Origin: Geminocystis sp. NIES-3709
GTDB taxonomy: Bacteria; Cyanobacteriota; Cyanobacteriia; Cyanobacteriales; Cyanobacteriaceae
Assembly: GCF_001548115.1 (NCBI RefSeq)
Contig: NZ_AP014821.1
Location: forward strand, 3,661,262 to 3,725,261
Length of the DNA: 64,000 bases
Direction: 5' to 3'
Made by a program: the position numbers and the translations under genes
The notes under the pieces: model-generated
What the model was told of the DNA's origin: nothing
The model's database searches: none
What the model saw: only the letters and a program-made list of their open reading frames with translations
In this document: one piece after another, positions 9,418-18,585 of the stretch
Position numbering within the stretch: position 1 is the first letter of the stretch
Layout: every line of letters starts with the position of its first letter

Positions 9418-9584
9418 TAGATACCTACCTTGTAATTACAAATGTTACTTGGTCAAATTTTCAAACGATCGAAGCAACTTTTAATCAGATTGATTTAGGT
9501 GTAAGATTTATTTATTGTGATGGTATTTTAGAAATTGTGACTCTTAGTCAAGAACATGAAGATATTAAAAGTACGATCGATTAA
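9418..9584 (+). pseudogene. Uma2/DUF820-family remnant
   Basis: An open stretch without a usable start encodes NVTWSNFQTIEATFNQ and RFIYCDGILEIVTLS then EHEDIKS, which matches the N-terminal part of cyanobacterial Uma2 (DUF820) nuclease-like proteins. It stops at a TAA at 9582-9584, far short of the roughly 190-residue family length. This is most likely a decayed gene copy. Confidence 0.6.
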
Positions 9585-9738
9585 GTCATGGTTTATTGAT
9601 ACCAGATGCTTTTATTGCACTTACCGGTATAATTAATAATTTTTCTTTATTAACAATAACAAAAAATCAAAGTGATTATAGATTTATTCCCAAAATAAAT
9701 TTACTTATTTATTCATAAAAATTTTAAATTATAAAAAT
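9585..9738. other. Spacer before the permease gene
   Basis: An open stretch ending at 9718 (reading LLIPDAFIALTG and ending in KINLLIYS) might be a further out-of-frame gene remnant. I cannot assign it to a family. No terminator or promoter is clear. The permease ATG lacks an obvious Shine-Dalgarno sequence. Confidence 0.35.
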
Positions 9739-10854
9739 ATGAATTGGTGGCGAAAACTTAAAAATAATCCTCTGGCAAAGTTGGGGGCAATTATTCTGAT
9801 ATTTTTTTATGTAACGGTTTTAGGCGCAGATTTTATCGCCCCCTATAATCCTTATTCTGCTCAAGATAATGGCTCTTTATTACCACCAACAACCATTTAT
9901 TGGCGTACTCAACAAAAACAATTTATCGGCCCTCATGTTTATCCTACGACACAAGGTAAAACTGATATACAAACCGGCGATCGATTTTTAGAAATTGACT
10001 ATACAAAACCCTCTCCTATTCGCTTATTTGTTAAAGGTGAACCTTATCAATTTTTACAGATAAAATTACCTTTACCCCCTACATTTGAGGAAGTAGAAAT
10101 TTTCTCAGGCTTTCAATTAAATAGACGTTTATTTGGTACTCTTGGGGAAGGAAAAATTAATCTTTTAGGCACTGATGAACAGGGGAGAGATCAGCTTAGT
10201 CGTATATTATTTGGTGGAAGAATTAGCCTTTTTATTGGCTTAGTTGGAATTTTAATTTCTTTTCCATTGGGAATGATAATTGGAGGTGTTGCTGGTTATT
10301 TTGGTGGGATTTTAGACAATATTTTAATGCGACTGGTAGAAGTTTTAATGACAATTCCGGGTATTTATTTATTAGTAGCATTTGCCGCCATTTTACCCCC
10401 TAGTTTAAGCAGTGCTCAAAGGTTTTTATTAATTGTTTTAATTACTTCTTTTATTGGTTGGTCAGGTTTAGCTAGAGTCATTAGAGGACAGGTTTTAACC
10501 CTTAAGGAGCAAGAATTTGTCCAATCTGCTAAAGCGATCGGGGCAAGTTCATTTTATATTATTATTAAACATATTTTGCCTCAAACAGCAACTTATATTA
10601 TTATTTCTGCTACTTTATCAATACCAAGTTTTATAGTAGCTGAATCTGTTTTAAGTTTAATTGGTTTAGGTATTCAACAACCTGATCCGAGTTGGGGAAA
10701 TTTATTATCTTTAGCTAGTAATGCTTCTATATTAGTTTTACAACCTTGGTTAATTTTTCCTCCTGCTATTTTAATTATTTTGACAGTTTTATCTTTCAAT
10801 TTATTAGGTGATGGTTTAAGAGATGCGATCGATCCAAAAACTATTAATAATTAG
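9739..10854 (+). CDS. ABC transporter permease, DppC/OppC family
   Basis: The 371-residue protein is an inner-membrane permease of the peptide/nickel (DppC/OppC) class. It has the OppC N-terminal segment (NPLAKLGAIIL then IAPYNPYS), about six membrane helices, and the cytoplasmic EAA loop (EQEFVQSAKAIGASSFYIIIKH) that contacts the ATPase. A roughly 90-residue periplasmic stretch after the first helix is longer than usual but common in cyanobacteria. No partner permease, ATPase or binding protein lies nearby, so the transporter is assembled from dispersed genes, and its substrate is unknown. Confidence 0.88.
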   Translation: MNWWRKLKNNPLAKLGAIILIFFYVTVLGADFIAPYNPYSAQDNGSLLPPTTIYWRTQQKQFIGPHVYPTTQGKTDIQTGDRFLEIDYTKPSPIRLFVKGEPYQFLQIKLPLPPTFEEVEIFSGFQLNRRLFGTLGEGKINLLGTDEQGRDQLSRILFGGRISLFIGLVGILISFPLGMIIGGVAGYFGGILDNILMRLVEVLMTIPGIYLLVAFAAILPPSLSSAQRFLLIVLITSFIGWSGLARVIRGQVLTLKEQEFVQSAKAIGASSFYIIIKHILPQTATYIIISATLSIPSFIVAESVLSLIGLGIQQPDPSWGNLLSLASNASILVLQPWLIFPPAILIILTVLSFNLLGDGLRDAIDPKTINN

Positions 10855-10883
10855 GATGAGATGAAAAAGTCTTTTGAGGAGAA

Positions 10884-10910
10884 GTAGGTATTAGGTATTA
10901 AGTATTAGGC
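10884..10910. repeat. TAGGTAT heptamer repeat
   Basis: GTAGGTATTAGGTATTAAG then TATTAGGC: three imperfect seven-base units between the convergent permease and TerD genes, of the same family as other heptamer repeats here. Confidence 0.55.
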
Positions 10911-10922
10911 TACTTTTCCAAG

Positions 10923-10953
10923 GAATAAACCACATTTTTTATCTCTCGCAAAG
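10923..10953. repeat. 31-bp dispersed repeat, copy B (inverted)
   Basis: The reverse complement of this stretch matches 2360-2390 with two mismatches. It lies between convergent genes. Confidence 0.6.
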
Positions 10954-10973
10954 TCGTAAAGAAGGATGCAAAG

Positions 10974-11567
10974 TTAAGAATAAAATTTAACAATATCACC
11001 TAAACTTTTGGCTTGAAAACCATCTCCTTTTGCCATCATTTCCCAATCATCTTCCACTCGAATTAACTCTGCCATAATCATACCTGTTTTTCCTTGATAA
11101 CCATTTCCTGACAAGGTATAACGAGCAATTTCTTGATTATTAGTCACATTCACTAGACGAACAAAAGCATTTTGAACTTGTGCAAAATCTTGACTTCTTT
11201 CAGAGGCATTATAAATATTAACGACAAAAACTAACTTATTAATATTCTTAGGAATTAGTGGTAAATTTACCATAATTTCTTCATCATCACCAGTTCCAGC
11301 TCCCGTTAAGTTATCACCTAAATGGTTGATAGCAGAAGAATAATGACGTAAGTTGCCAAAATAAACTATTTCACTATTATTTTTGATTTTTCCCTTAGAA
11401 TCTAAGCATAAAACAGAAGCATCTAAATCAAAATTTGCTGTAAATAAACTACCTAAAAAACCACCTTTTTTTGTGACATCCCAACCTAAACCGCACATTA
11501 ATTGTTGTAATTTTGGTGCTTCTTTTTTTAGAGAAATTCGCTGTCCTTTTTGTAAATTAATAGCCAT
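10974..11567 (-). CDS. TerD family protein (first copy)
   Basis: The 197-residue protein is a TerD-domain protein. It has the LQKGQRISL start, GLGWDVTKKG, FDLDASVLCLD and the acidic GTGDDEEIMVNL motif, which in the family forms a Ca2+-binding site. These proteins are linked to tellurite resistance and wider envelope or chemical stress responses; the biochemical role is not settled. A second TerD gene lies about 235 bp upstream on the same strand. No terB or terC is seen nearby. Confidence 0.9.
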   Translation of the reverse strand: MAINLQKGQRISLKKEAPKLQQLMCGLGWDVTKKGGFLGSLFTANFDLDASVLCLDSKGKIKNNSEIVYFGNLRHYSSAINHLGDNLTGAGTGDDEEIMVNLPLIPKNINKLVFVVNIYNASERSQDFAQVQNAFVRLVNVTNNQEIARYTLSGNGYQGKTGMIMAELIRVEDDWEMMAKGDGFQAKSLGDIVKFYS

Positions 11568-11716
11568 AATAATAAATAATTGATAGTGAATAATTGATAA
11601 TTAATTTTGGTTCTTCTACAGTCGTTATGATAAATTCAGATAAAATAAACGTTACAAGGTTTGCATTATCAAAATTATAAGAATTGAAAAATGAATTTGT
11701 GATAAATTAACAGTTT

Positions 11717-11770
11717 GCATTTAAACTAACACCTAATACCTAACACCTTTTTCAAGGAATAATTTATCAT
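11717..11770. repeat. Dispersed CCTAATACCT-type intergenic repeat, copy 2
   Basis: Contains ACACCTAATACCTAACACC, then TTTTTCAAGGAATAATTTATC. It closely matches the repeat before the SDR gene (1476-1525), including the AAGGAATAATTT tail, and lies between the two TerD genes. Confidence 0.5.
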
Positions 11771-11802
11771 ACTGAAACTAAGAGAGCCTTAATTTTTATT
11801 AT

Positions 11803-12378
11803 TTATTGATAACGATCGACTAAAGCCTGTAAACCGCCTTGATAACCAGCTCCTACCGCATTCATGCGCCATTCTCCATCTTTACGGTAAATTTCAGCCA
11901 TAATTAAAGCAGTTTCGATCGAGAAATCTTCCTCTAAGTCATATCGTAGTACTTCTTGTTTTGTTTCTACATCTACTAATCTGACAAAAGCGTTTTTTAC
12001 CTGTCCAAAATTTTGTCCTCTTTTGTGAGCGTCATGAATAGTGACAGTTATAGCGATACGAGCAACTTCTGGAGGAACTTTTCGTAAATTGACAATAATA
12101 ACCTCATCATCGCCATCTCCTTCCCCAGTTAAGTTATCTCCCATGTGTTTGACAGATTTTTCGACATCTGGGCTAGTAAGATTGTTGTAAAAAATAAAAT
12201 GGGATTCAGAAATTAATTTTTCATTGGAGTTTAAAAGAAATATAGAAGCATCTAAGTCAAAATCAACTCCAGTGTCAGTAACGTTAACATCCCACCCTAA
12301 ACCGATAAATGCGGCATTTAATCCGGGGGCTATTTTATCGAGTGAGACTCTTTGCCCTTTTTGTAATGATATAGCCAT
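11803..12378 (-). CDS. TerD family protein (second copy)
   Basis: The 191-residue product has the canonical TerD layout: LQKGQRVSL, GLGWDV, VDFDLDASIFLLN, and GEGDGDDEVIIVNL with the Ca2+-binding acidic residues. It is closer to the TerD/TerZ consensus than the neighbouring copy. The two share the same order of motifs and probably arose by tandem duplication. They are divergent from the YqiJ-like/flotillin pair about 210 bp away, so shared control of an envelope-stress region is possible but inferred. Confidence 0.92.
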   Translation of the reverse strand: MAISLQKGQRVSLDKIAPGLNAAFIGLGWDVNVTDTGVDFDLDASIFLLNSNEKLISESHFIFYNNLTSPDVEKSVKHMGDNLTGEGDGDDEVIIVNLRKVPPEVARIAITVTIHDAHKRGQNFGQVKNAFVRLVDVETKQEVLRYDLEEDFSIETALIMAEIYRKDGEWRMNAVGAGYQGGLQALVDRYQ

Positions 12379-12586
12379 GATTCTTAATCTTATATTTTGT
12401 CGTCTATTTACTTATCAGTCTGACTTTTCTATTTTATGCACAGATGTTAAAGTTAATTGTGAAGTTTTGAAACTGATATTCTTAAGATTTATAAAAACTT
12501 TCTTTACATTTTTCAATCTGATTTTAAATCTAAGAGTAAGCTAGTAAATAGGAGCTAGTCGGCAATTAATTTCTTGCCCTAAAACC

Positions 12587-13321
12587 ATGCTTTTCGATAT
12601 AGCTAATTTAACTTATTGGATTTTTCTCGGTATCGGTGTTTTTCTGTTTCTCCTCGTGATTGTTTCTGGGGGTGGAGAAGATCAAGATTTGGATACTGAT
12701 ATGGATGTGGATGTTGATACAGACGTTGATACAGACGTTGATACAGATGTTGACAGTGATGTAGAAGGAAATGTTAATGCAGATGTAGAAACGGATAATG
12801 ATCTTAGTTTCCTCTTTTTTTTATCGTGGTTTGGGGTGGGAAGATGCCCTCTTTTAATCTTGTTAGCCATTGATTTTTCAGTTTGGGGAGTGTCTGGTTG
12901 GTTTTTAAATGTTACGATCGCAGGTTTTTTTAATGCCATACCTCAAGGTTTTTTTGCTTTCTGCATTTTTGTTACTTCTTTCCTTTTTAGCATCTCGATT
13001 GGACGATTATTGGCTAATCCTATCGGTAAAATTTTCGCCAATTTTGGTGAAGAAGTAGAAGGCGATCGTCTGATTGGTTGTATTGGTTCTGTCACTTCTA
13101 AACAAGTCCCTTATCTAGTCGAAGGCAGAATTGCCCAAGCCGATGTGTTGGATAATGCTCGTAACTTAGTCACGATCGAGGTATGTTTACCAGACTGGGC
13201 AAAGGTTGTACCCCATCGAGGACAAGATGTTCTCATTATTGATCGACAAAAACACTGTTTTATTGCGATCGCTAAAGACAGTTCTGATGAGGATAAATGG
13301 CTTAATTCAATTAGGAATTAG
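12587..13321 (+). CDS. YqiJ/NfeD-like membrane protein with Asp-rich repeat
   Basis: The 244-residue protein has three predicted membrane helices (about residues 9-26, 75-110 and 120-142) and a C-terminal beta-rich OB-fold-like domain (about 155-235, GCIGSVTSKQVPYLVEGRIAQ). This layout matches the YqiJ/DUF1449 partners of flotillins. Between helix 1 and helix 2 is an acidic run of DxDxD and TDVD units (about residues 30-68). It sits 81 bp upstream of the flotillin gene, so the pair is probably an operon. The acidic run could bind divalent cations, which is inference. Confidence 0.8.
   Translation: MLFDIANLTYWIFLGIGVFLFLLVIVSGGGEDQDLDTDMDVDVDTDVDTDVDTDVDSDVEGNVNADVETDNDLSFLFFLSWFGVGRCPLLILLAIDFSVWGVSGWFLNVTIAGFFNAIPQGFFAFCIFVTSFLFSISIGRLLANPIGKIFANFGEEVEGDRLIGCIGSVTSKQVPYLVEGRIAQADVLDNARNLVTIEVCLPDWAKVVPHRGQDVLIIDRQKHCFIAIAKDSSDEDKWLNSIRN
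12713..12760 (+). repeat. 12-bp in-frame tandem repeat encoding VDTD
   Basis: Four consecutive units of GTTGATACAGAC or close variants lie inside the YqiJ-like gene and encode repeated Val-Asp-Thr-Asp. Units 1 and 2 are identical and units 3 and 4 have drifted, indicating recent expansion. Confidence 0.8.
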
Positions 13322-13350
13322 CTGTTAGGAATTAGGAATTAGCTGTTAGG
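13309..13350. repeat. 21-bp tandem repeat (two exact copies)
   Basis: AATTAGGAATTAGCTGTTAGG occurs twice back to back. The first copy overlaps the end of the YqiJ-like gene (its stop codon TAG at 13319-13321 lies inside). It consists of three heptamers of the TTAGG family. Confidence 0.8.
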
Positions 13351-13402
13351 AATTAGGAAGTAAAAAATTGTTCATTGTCTATTATAAAAAAAGAGTAAAA
13401 TT

Positions 13403-15505
13403 ATGAATTTTTGGTTGCAGTTTATTCAATCTTTACCCATTAGTAATTTAGAAAATATTGAGATTGATCATTTCAATATATTTAATACAAATTCACCTGA
13501 AAATAATAATAGCTTAACTAGCAGTTTAATTACTGATATTCCTATTAATTCTAATCCAAATTTAGCTCAATTAAATATAGGAAGTATGAGCTTTTTTGGC
13601 GGATTAATTGGGGGTTTAGTTTTACTTTTAATTCTAGCTATTTGGGGTTATACAAGGGTTTATGTTGTTACTCCTAATAACGAGGCTTTTGTACGCAATG
13701 GAGGCTTTTTTGCTAAGGATAAAAAAGTTATTCTTAATGGTGGTTGTATCGTGATTCCGGGTATTCATGAATTAACTAGAGTTCCCCTGCGAGAAATTTC
13801 GATCGATGTGGTTCGACAAGGTAATTTAGCGGTTCGTACAAAAGACTATTTACGAGCTAATATGAGGGTGACATTTTATGTGTGTATTAGTGCTGATAAA
13901 GATGCTGTTTTAACCGCCGCTCAAAGGTTATCAAAAGTGGGTAAAATTTCCGCAGAAGATATAAAAGATGCTCTAGAAAAACGTGCAGATGATGCGATTC
14001 GAGCAGCCGCAAAAAAGAAAAGTATTGCAGAAATTGACTCTGATAAATTAGGTTTTGCAGAAGAAGTTTTAAATTTAATTCAACATGATTTAAGAAAAGT
14101 TGGTTTAACCTTAAATAACATTGCCATTTCTGAGATTGAAGAAAGCGATACCTATGATGAAAATAATTATTTTGATGCCCAAGGTGTTCGTTTACGCACG
14201 GAAACAATTCAAGAATCTATCAAACAAAAATTGGGAGTAGAGCTTGATAATCAACGGGAAAAAAGAGAAATTGAACTCAATACTCAAGTTGCTATTCAAC
14301 AACAAGAATTAGCGGCAGAAAAACAGTCTTTAACTATTAATAAACAAAAAGAAGAAGCTAAATTAACTCAAATGAAAGAAATTGAATTTCTCAAAGTTCA
14401 ACGAGAAAGAGAAGTTCAAGAAGCTAGAGATCAAGAACAAGCTAAAATTGAACGCAATAAAATCCTACAACAACAAGCGATCGAGGAAGAAAGAATTAAG
14501 CAACAATTAGCAGTACAACAAAGTCAAATTGAGGCAAATATTGCCTTAGAAGAAAGAAATAAACAGTTTAAAGTAGCTCAAATTTCTCAAGCACAAGAAG
14601 CTGAAGTCGCAGAAATCGATCGACAACGCACGGTTGAAGCCACTCGTTTATTAGCTCAAATTGCCATTGCAGAAGCAGATCAACAATCACAAATTGCTCA
14701 AAAAGAAGCTGCGATCGCCATTACCGATAAAGAAAAAGAAAGATTTGTCGCTGAAGCACAAAAAGCCAAAGCGGAAGAAGCGGTTAAAACTGCACGACAA
14801 GTAGAAAATGCTGAGAGAGAAAAACAATTATCATTAATCGTAGCGGAAAGAGAAGCGGCAGAAAAACGAATTACCGATCAAAACGTAGTAGAAATTGATG
14901 TTTTCCGTCGTCGCCGTCAAGCAGAAATTGCTCGTCAAGCAGCAGAGTTAGAAGCAGAATCTATCCGCACTTTAGCCGATGCTGAAAAGTATAGATTATT
15001 GGCTGAAGCCCAAGGTAAATTAGCCGCTATCCGAGCGGAAAATAACCTTAACAATGCGAATCGGACTGCTGACCTCATAAAAGTCATTTTCCCGATTATT
15101 GCTCCCCAATTACCTGAAATTCTCAAATCTTTATCACCCCAACCCGGAGTTTTAGGAGATGCTCGAATTTATGCTTTTCCGGGGTTAAATGGCAACGGTA
15201 CAAATAGTAGTAATGATATTAATAAAATTCTACTTTCCACTAGCGGATTATCCTTAATTAATACTTTATTAGATGAGGGAAAATTAGGTAATATTATTGG
15301 TCAAATCAAAGGTTTATTACAGTCCAATGAACCTGTTAACAATAAGACTCAATTAATTAGTGATTTTAATTATCAACCAAATATTAATTCAGAAATCAAC
15401 TCTTCTGAAAATATCTCAGAATCTATGGACGAAATGGAGGAATCTATGACAGAATCAGAGGAATCGGATTTCTCTCCTTGGACGGATGAAGTCGTTAACA
15501 ATTAA
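13403..15505 (+). CDS. Flotillin-like SPFH/band 7 protein
   Basis: The 700-residue protein has a membrane helix at about residues 54-76 (LIGGLVLLLILAIWGY), an SPFH/band 7 domain (about 80-250, with TRVPLREISIDV), and a long alanine/glutamate-rich flotillin coiled coil (about 270-560, with repeated EAE and AEA runs). An acidic C-terminal tail follows. Flotillins oligomerise on membranes and organise membrane microdomains. It resembles YqiK, and the gene before it encodes the matching YqiJ/NfeD-like partner. The first 50 residues before the helix are low complexity; a later start is possible. Confidence 0.9.
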   Translation: MNFWLQFIQSLPISNLENIEIDHFNIFNTNSPENNNSLTSSLITDIPINSNPNLAQLNIGSMSFFGGLIGGLVLLLILAIWGYTRVYVVTPNNEAFVRNGGFFAKDKKVILNGGCIVIPGIHELTRVPLREISIDVVRQGNLAVRTKDYLRANMRVTFYVCISADKDAVLTAAQRLSKVGKISAEDIKDALEKRADDAIRAAAKKKSIAEIDSDKLGFAEEVLNLIQHDLRKVGLTLNNIAISEIEESDTYDENNYFDAQGVRLRTETIQESIKQKLGVELDNQREKREIELNTQVAIQQQELAAEKQSLTINKQKEEAKLTQMKEIEFLKVQREREVQEARDQEQAKIERNKILQQQAIEEERIKQQLAVQQSQIEANIALEERNKQFKVAQISQAQEAEVAEIDRQRTVEATRLLAQIAIAEADQQSQIAQKEAAIAITDKEKERFVAEAQKAKAEEAVKTARQVENAEREKQLSLIVAEREAAEKRITDQNVVEIDVFRRRRQAEIARQAAELEAESIRTLADAEKYRLLAEAQGKLAAIRAENNLNNANRTADLIKVIFPIIAPQLPEILKSLSPQPGVLGDARIYAFPGLNGNGTNSSNDINKILLSTSGLSLINTLLDEGKLGNIIGQIKGLLQSNEPVNNKTQLISDFNYQPNINSEINSSENISESMDEMEESMTESEESDFSPWTDEVVNN

Positions 15506-15549
15506 TTGAAAACCAGATTATAATTATTCATTATCAATTATTCAAACTT

Positions 15550-15849
15550 ATGTCAGATTCAAAAGATTACAATAATCGTAAAAAATTAGAAGAATTGGAA
15601 GCAGAAATTTTAAATTCAGTTCCTAATTCGATCAAACCCAAAACTTTGAGCGGCGCAATTACTTCAGTAAAAAATTGGTTTTTAACTTTACCGCCTACGG
15701 GGAAAATTTTTGTTGGAGTATTTGGTTTAATAATCGCTTTTTCTTTGTTAAGAACAGTTTTATCGATCGTGCAATTAGCTTTTAGTTTAACTATTTTAGG
15801 GGTTATTTTTTATATAGTTTTCCAATTTGTTTTGAAACAAAAAGATTGA
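15550..15849 (+). CDS. Small membrane protein downstream of flotillin
   Basis: The 99-residue product has a charged N-terminus and two closely spaced hydrophobic helices (about residues 53-72 and 75-95). It has no recognised domain. It starts 44 bp after the flotillin gene in the same direction, so it may be a third member of that operon. Function unknown. Confidence 0.65.
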   Translation: MSDSKDYNNRKKLEELEAEILNSVPNSIKPKTLSGAITSVKNWFLTLPPTGKIFVGVFGLIIAFSLLRTVLSIVQLAFSLTILGVIFYIVFQFVLKQKD

Positions 15850-15957
15850 GATTTTTCCTATATCAAAACCTTATTTATTGTTGACTTATTATAAAAAAAT
15901 AGCTCATAATACTATAGATTAGATAAGTTTTTATAAGCTAAGCATCAGTAAAGAATC

Positions 15958-16440
15958 ATGATTAGAATTGGCAATGGTTACGATTTACACAGATTAGTTG
16001 AGGGTAGAAAACTTATTTTAGGCGGTGTAGAAATTGATCATCATCTTGGTTTATTAGGCCATAGTGATGCTGATGTTCTCACTCATTCTATTATGGATGC
16101 TTTACTTGGTGCTTTGAGTTTAGGTGATATTGGTCATTATTTTCCCCCCACCGATCCCAAATGGGCAGGAGCGAATAGTATTAAATTACTATCTCAAGTT
16201 CATCAATTAATACTCGATCGAGGTTGGACTATTGGTAATATAGATAATGTTATTGTGGCAGAACGTCCGAAACTTAAGCCTCATTTGTCGGCAATGATCC
16301 ATTCTTTAGCTGAAACCTTATCGATCGAACCTGATAGAATTAGTATTAAAGCCACCACCAATGAAAAATTAGGTACTGTCGGTAGAGAAGAAGCTATTTG
16401 TGTCTATAGCGTAGTTTTGCTGTGTCAACAAAATACTTAA
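15958..16440 (+). CDS. ispF: 2-C-methyl-D-erythritol 2,4-cyclodiphosphate synthase
   Basis: IspF cyclises CDP-methylerythritol phosphate in the non-mevalonate (MEP) isoprenoid pathway and works as a trimer with divalent metal. The 160-residue protein has the start [10 protein letters not shown] with metal ligands Asp9 and His11, the [11 protein letters not shown] signature, and the C-terminal [16 protein letters not shown] motif. Length is standard. It supplies the same isoprenoid precursors used by uppS at 5.2 kb. Confidence 0.95.
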   Translation: MIRIGNGYDLHRLVEGRKLILGGVEIDHHLGLLGHSDADVLTHSIMDALLGALSLGDIGHYFPPTDPKWAGANSIKLLSQVHQLILDRGWTIGNIDNVIVAERPKLKPHLSAMIHSLAETLSIEPDRISIKATTNEKLGTVGREEAICVYSVVLLCQQNT

Positions 16441-16480
16441 TTCCCATTGATAAAAGAAAGGAAAATCTAACAAAAAATTG

Positions 16481-17779
16481 TCAAATATTAATTTTTCCTT
16501 GAGAATTACGAGGAATAACATCTAATTTATGCCAAATTTTAGGAATTTTATAGTTAGCAATTAAAGAAGTTAATTTTAGTTTTAGATCTTTTTCACAAAT
16601 ATTATTATTAATAGGCACATAAAAAGCAGTAATTACTTCTCCCCAATAATTATCTTTTTTCCCAGTTATATAAATATCTTTAACTAATCCCGTTGCTAAA
16701 ATAGCTGTCTCAATTTCTAAGGGAAAAACATTTTCTCCCCCCGTAATAATTTTGTTACTATTTCTTCCTAAAATATATAAAAATCTATCTTCATCTAAAT
16801 AACCTATATCATCAGTTGTAAAAATATTCATATCTTTAAAATTAGGATAATATCCTTTAAAAAGAGACAACGATTTAATTTGAATTAATCCTTCTTTTTT
16901 ATCCTCAATAATAACTTGAGCATGAGGTAAAATTTGCCCATTACTACTATTATCCTGTCTTAAATCATTAGGTTTTAAGATAGTAATTCCTGACGCAGTT
17001 TCTGTCATACCATAGGTTAAGGCAACGGATAAATTATATCTTTTTATTAACTCAATTTGTTGTGGATAAATAGAGGCACCACCAACTAAAATAATTTTAA
17101 ATTGTTGTAAATATTCTGGTTTTCGATCGAGAAAAAACTGTAACTGAGTTGGTACTAAAGAGATAAAATAATCGTGATAATCTTCAATAATATCTAAATT
17201 ATTTTTAATATTTTCAAAACTATTAACAACTAAATTACCTCTACTAATAAAACATCTAATTACCTGCATTAAACCGCTAACATGATAAAGAGGAAGACAA
17301 CAATAACAATTAATTGGTACAGAATTAAAATATTGATAAAAACCTTTAGCCGATGCCATGAGAGTTTCCCATGTATGAATCGCAAATTTTATCTTACCAG
17401 ATGTGCCACCAGTAGGAATCATAATTCCTTCAAATCTTGGTAATTTTTTTTGTGTCGAATTGAAACTATAATTAATTTTTCCAAAAATTATATCCGGTGT
17501 CGCTAATTTTTCTATTTGTTGCCATTCTTTTTCTTGCCAAGATGAATTAATTAAAAATAGACAAGACTTACTTATAATTCCTGCAAAAAAAACAGCAATA
17601 AAATTAATAGAATTTTTCTCACTTATAAAAATTATAAGATTTTTTTCTTTTACTTTATATACGTTAATTTTTTCTAAATAATCTCTAACTAATTCAGATA
17701 ATTTTTTTTCTTGATTATTAAAAGACCATTTTTTACAAACTAATTCTAAATCTTCTAATATATCCAAATTTTTATTCAT
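16481..17779 (-). CDS. menE: 2-succinylbenzoate-CoA ligase (MenE-like)
   Basis: The 432-residue protein is an AMP-forming acyl-CoA ligase. It has the P-loop-like PTGGTSGKIKFAIHTW, the YGMTETAS adenine-binding motif, the TTDDIGYLDEDRFLYILGR hinge motif, and a C-terminal Lys in NSQGKINI. Its short length and neighbours fit MenE, which activates o-succinylbenzoate for phylloquinone/menaquinone synthesis. The assignment to MenE over other acyl-CoA ligases is by overall pattern. Its ATG overlaps the stop of the upstream Slr1339-like gene by four bases (ATGA), indicating translational coupling. Confidence 0.82.
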   Translation of the reverse strand: MNKNLDILEDLELVCKKWSFNNQEKKLSELVRDYLEKINVYKVKEKNLIIFISEKNSINFIAVFFAGIISKSCLFLINSSWQEKEWQQIEKLATPDIIFGKINYSFNSTQKKLPRFEGIMIPTGGTSGKIKFAIHTWETLMASAKGFYQYFNSVPINCYCCLPLYHVSGLMQVIRCFISRGNLVVNSFENIKNNLDIIEDYHDYFISLVPTQLQFFLDRKPEYLQQFKIILVGGASIYPQQIELIKRYNLSVALTYGMTETASGITILKPNDLRQDNSSNGQILPHAQVIIEDKKEGLIQIKSLSLFKGYYPNFKDMNIFTTDDIGYLDEDRFLYILGRNSNKIITGGENVFPLEIETAILATGLVKDIYITGKKDNYWGEVITAFYVPINNNICEKDLKLKLTSLIANYKIPKIWHKLDVIPRNSQGKINI

Positions 17780-18474
17780 TCACTTTGTTGTAAAGCTCTA
17801 AGATAATCGATCGCTGCATCTAATTTAGAAGGATAAGATAGAGAAAATTGTTCAAACCAAAAACCTTCATCTGAATAAGGATCTAATTTTTTTAACCAAA
17901 GTTCTGCTTTGCGAATTAGTTGTTTTTCCCGTCGTTGCTTTTCTAATTCCTGTTTTCTAATTTCTTCTAAATTATCGATTTTATTGTGTTGTTTAATTTC
18001 AGCTTGTTTTTTGCTAAAACTTTCTGCAATATTCTCTAAATTTTCTTCTGCTAAACTAGATTTTTGATTCGATTTAGATGATTTTTTTTGTTGCTTAAAT
18101 TTGCTTTCAAGATCTCCTAATACATCATGAGGAGAATTGTTTTTATCTTGAGATGAAACTTTTTTTTGTTGAAAATTACTTTCAATTTCTGTTAATAAGT
18201 TCAGGGAATTATTATTCCTCTTGACATCTTTAGATTTTTCTTTTTGAAATTTTGTCTCTATTTCCAATAATAAATCATCCTTTTTAGTCTCTATTTTTTT
18301 ACTTTGTTTATTACTTTCTAAACTAGATAAAAAAAAGTCGATCGAGTCATTATTCTTTGAATTAGTCACCTTATTAGAATGTTTAATATTATTATTAACA
18401 GAGTTTAATTGTTGATCTTTTTCTTGGTGTTTTTTCGCTATATCTTCAAGTAATTTCTCAATATTATCCATCAT
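17776..18474 (-). CDS. Slr1339-like protein, coiled coil with conserved C-terminus
   Basis: The 232-residue protein has a low-complexity, lysine/asparagine/serine-rich region with repeated SLLxEIExxFQxxK-like units (about residues 50-140), followed by a conserved C-terminal segment (EIRKQELEKQ ... WLKKLDPYSDEGFWFEQFS). The C-terminal pattern fits a cyanobacterial family annotated as salt-stress protein Slr1339; the exact role is unknown. It overlaps menE by four bases. Family assignment is from memory. Confidence 0.7.
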   Translation of the reverse strand: MMDNIEKLLEDIAKKHQEKDQQLNSVNNNIKHSNKVTNSKNNDSIDFFLSSLESNKQSKKIETKKDDLLLEIETKFQKEKSKDVKRNNNSLNLLTEIESNFQQKKVSSQDKNNSPHDVLGDLESKFKQQKKSSKSNQKSSLAEENLENIAESFSKKQAEIKQHNKIDNLEEIRKQELEKQRREKQLIRKAELWLKKLDPYSDEGFWFEQFSLSYPSKLDAAIDYLRALQQSE

Positions 18475-18585
18475 TATCTATCAAAATATTTTACTCAAAT
18501 AAAATCTAATTCTCCCCTTATTACAAAATATTTAAAGTAAAATTAAGGGAGATTATTTAGTATTAATTATTAAGCTAAAAAATAT

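Noticed and set aside
12682-12939. 85-residue minus-strand ORF over the Asp-rich repeat
   Set aside because: It is a shadow of the 12-bp repeat region of the YqiJ-like gene; the STSVSTSV peptide only reflects that repeat.
13887-14207. 106-residue minus-strand ORF within the flotillin gene
   Set aside because: It is antisense to the well-supported SPFH region.
16481-18474. menE and the Slr1339-like gene as one fused gene
   Set aside because: A stop and start overlap in an ATGA arrangement, indicating two separate coupled genes.
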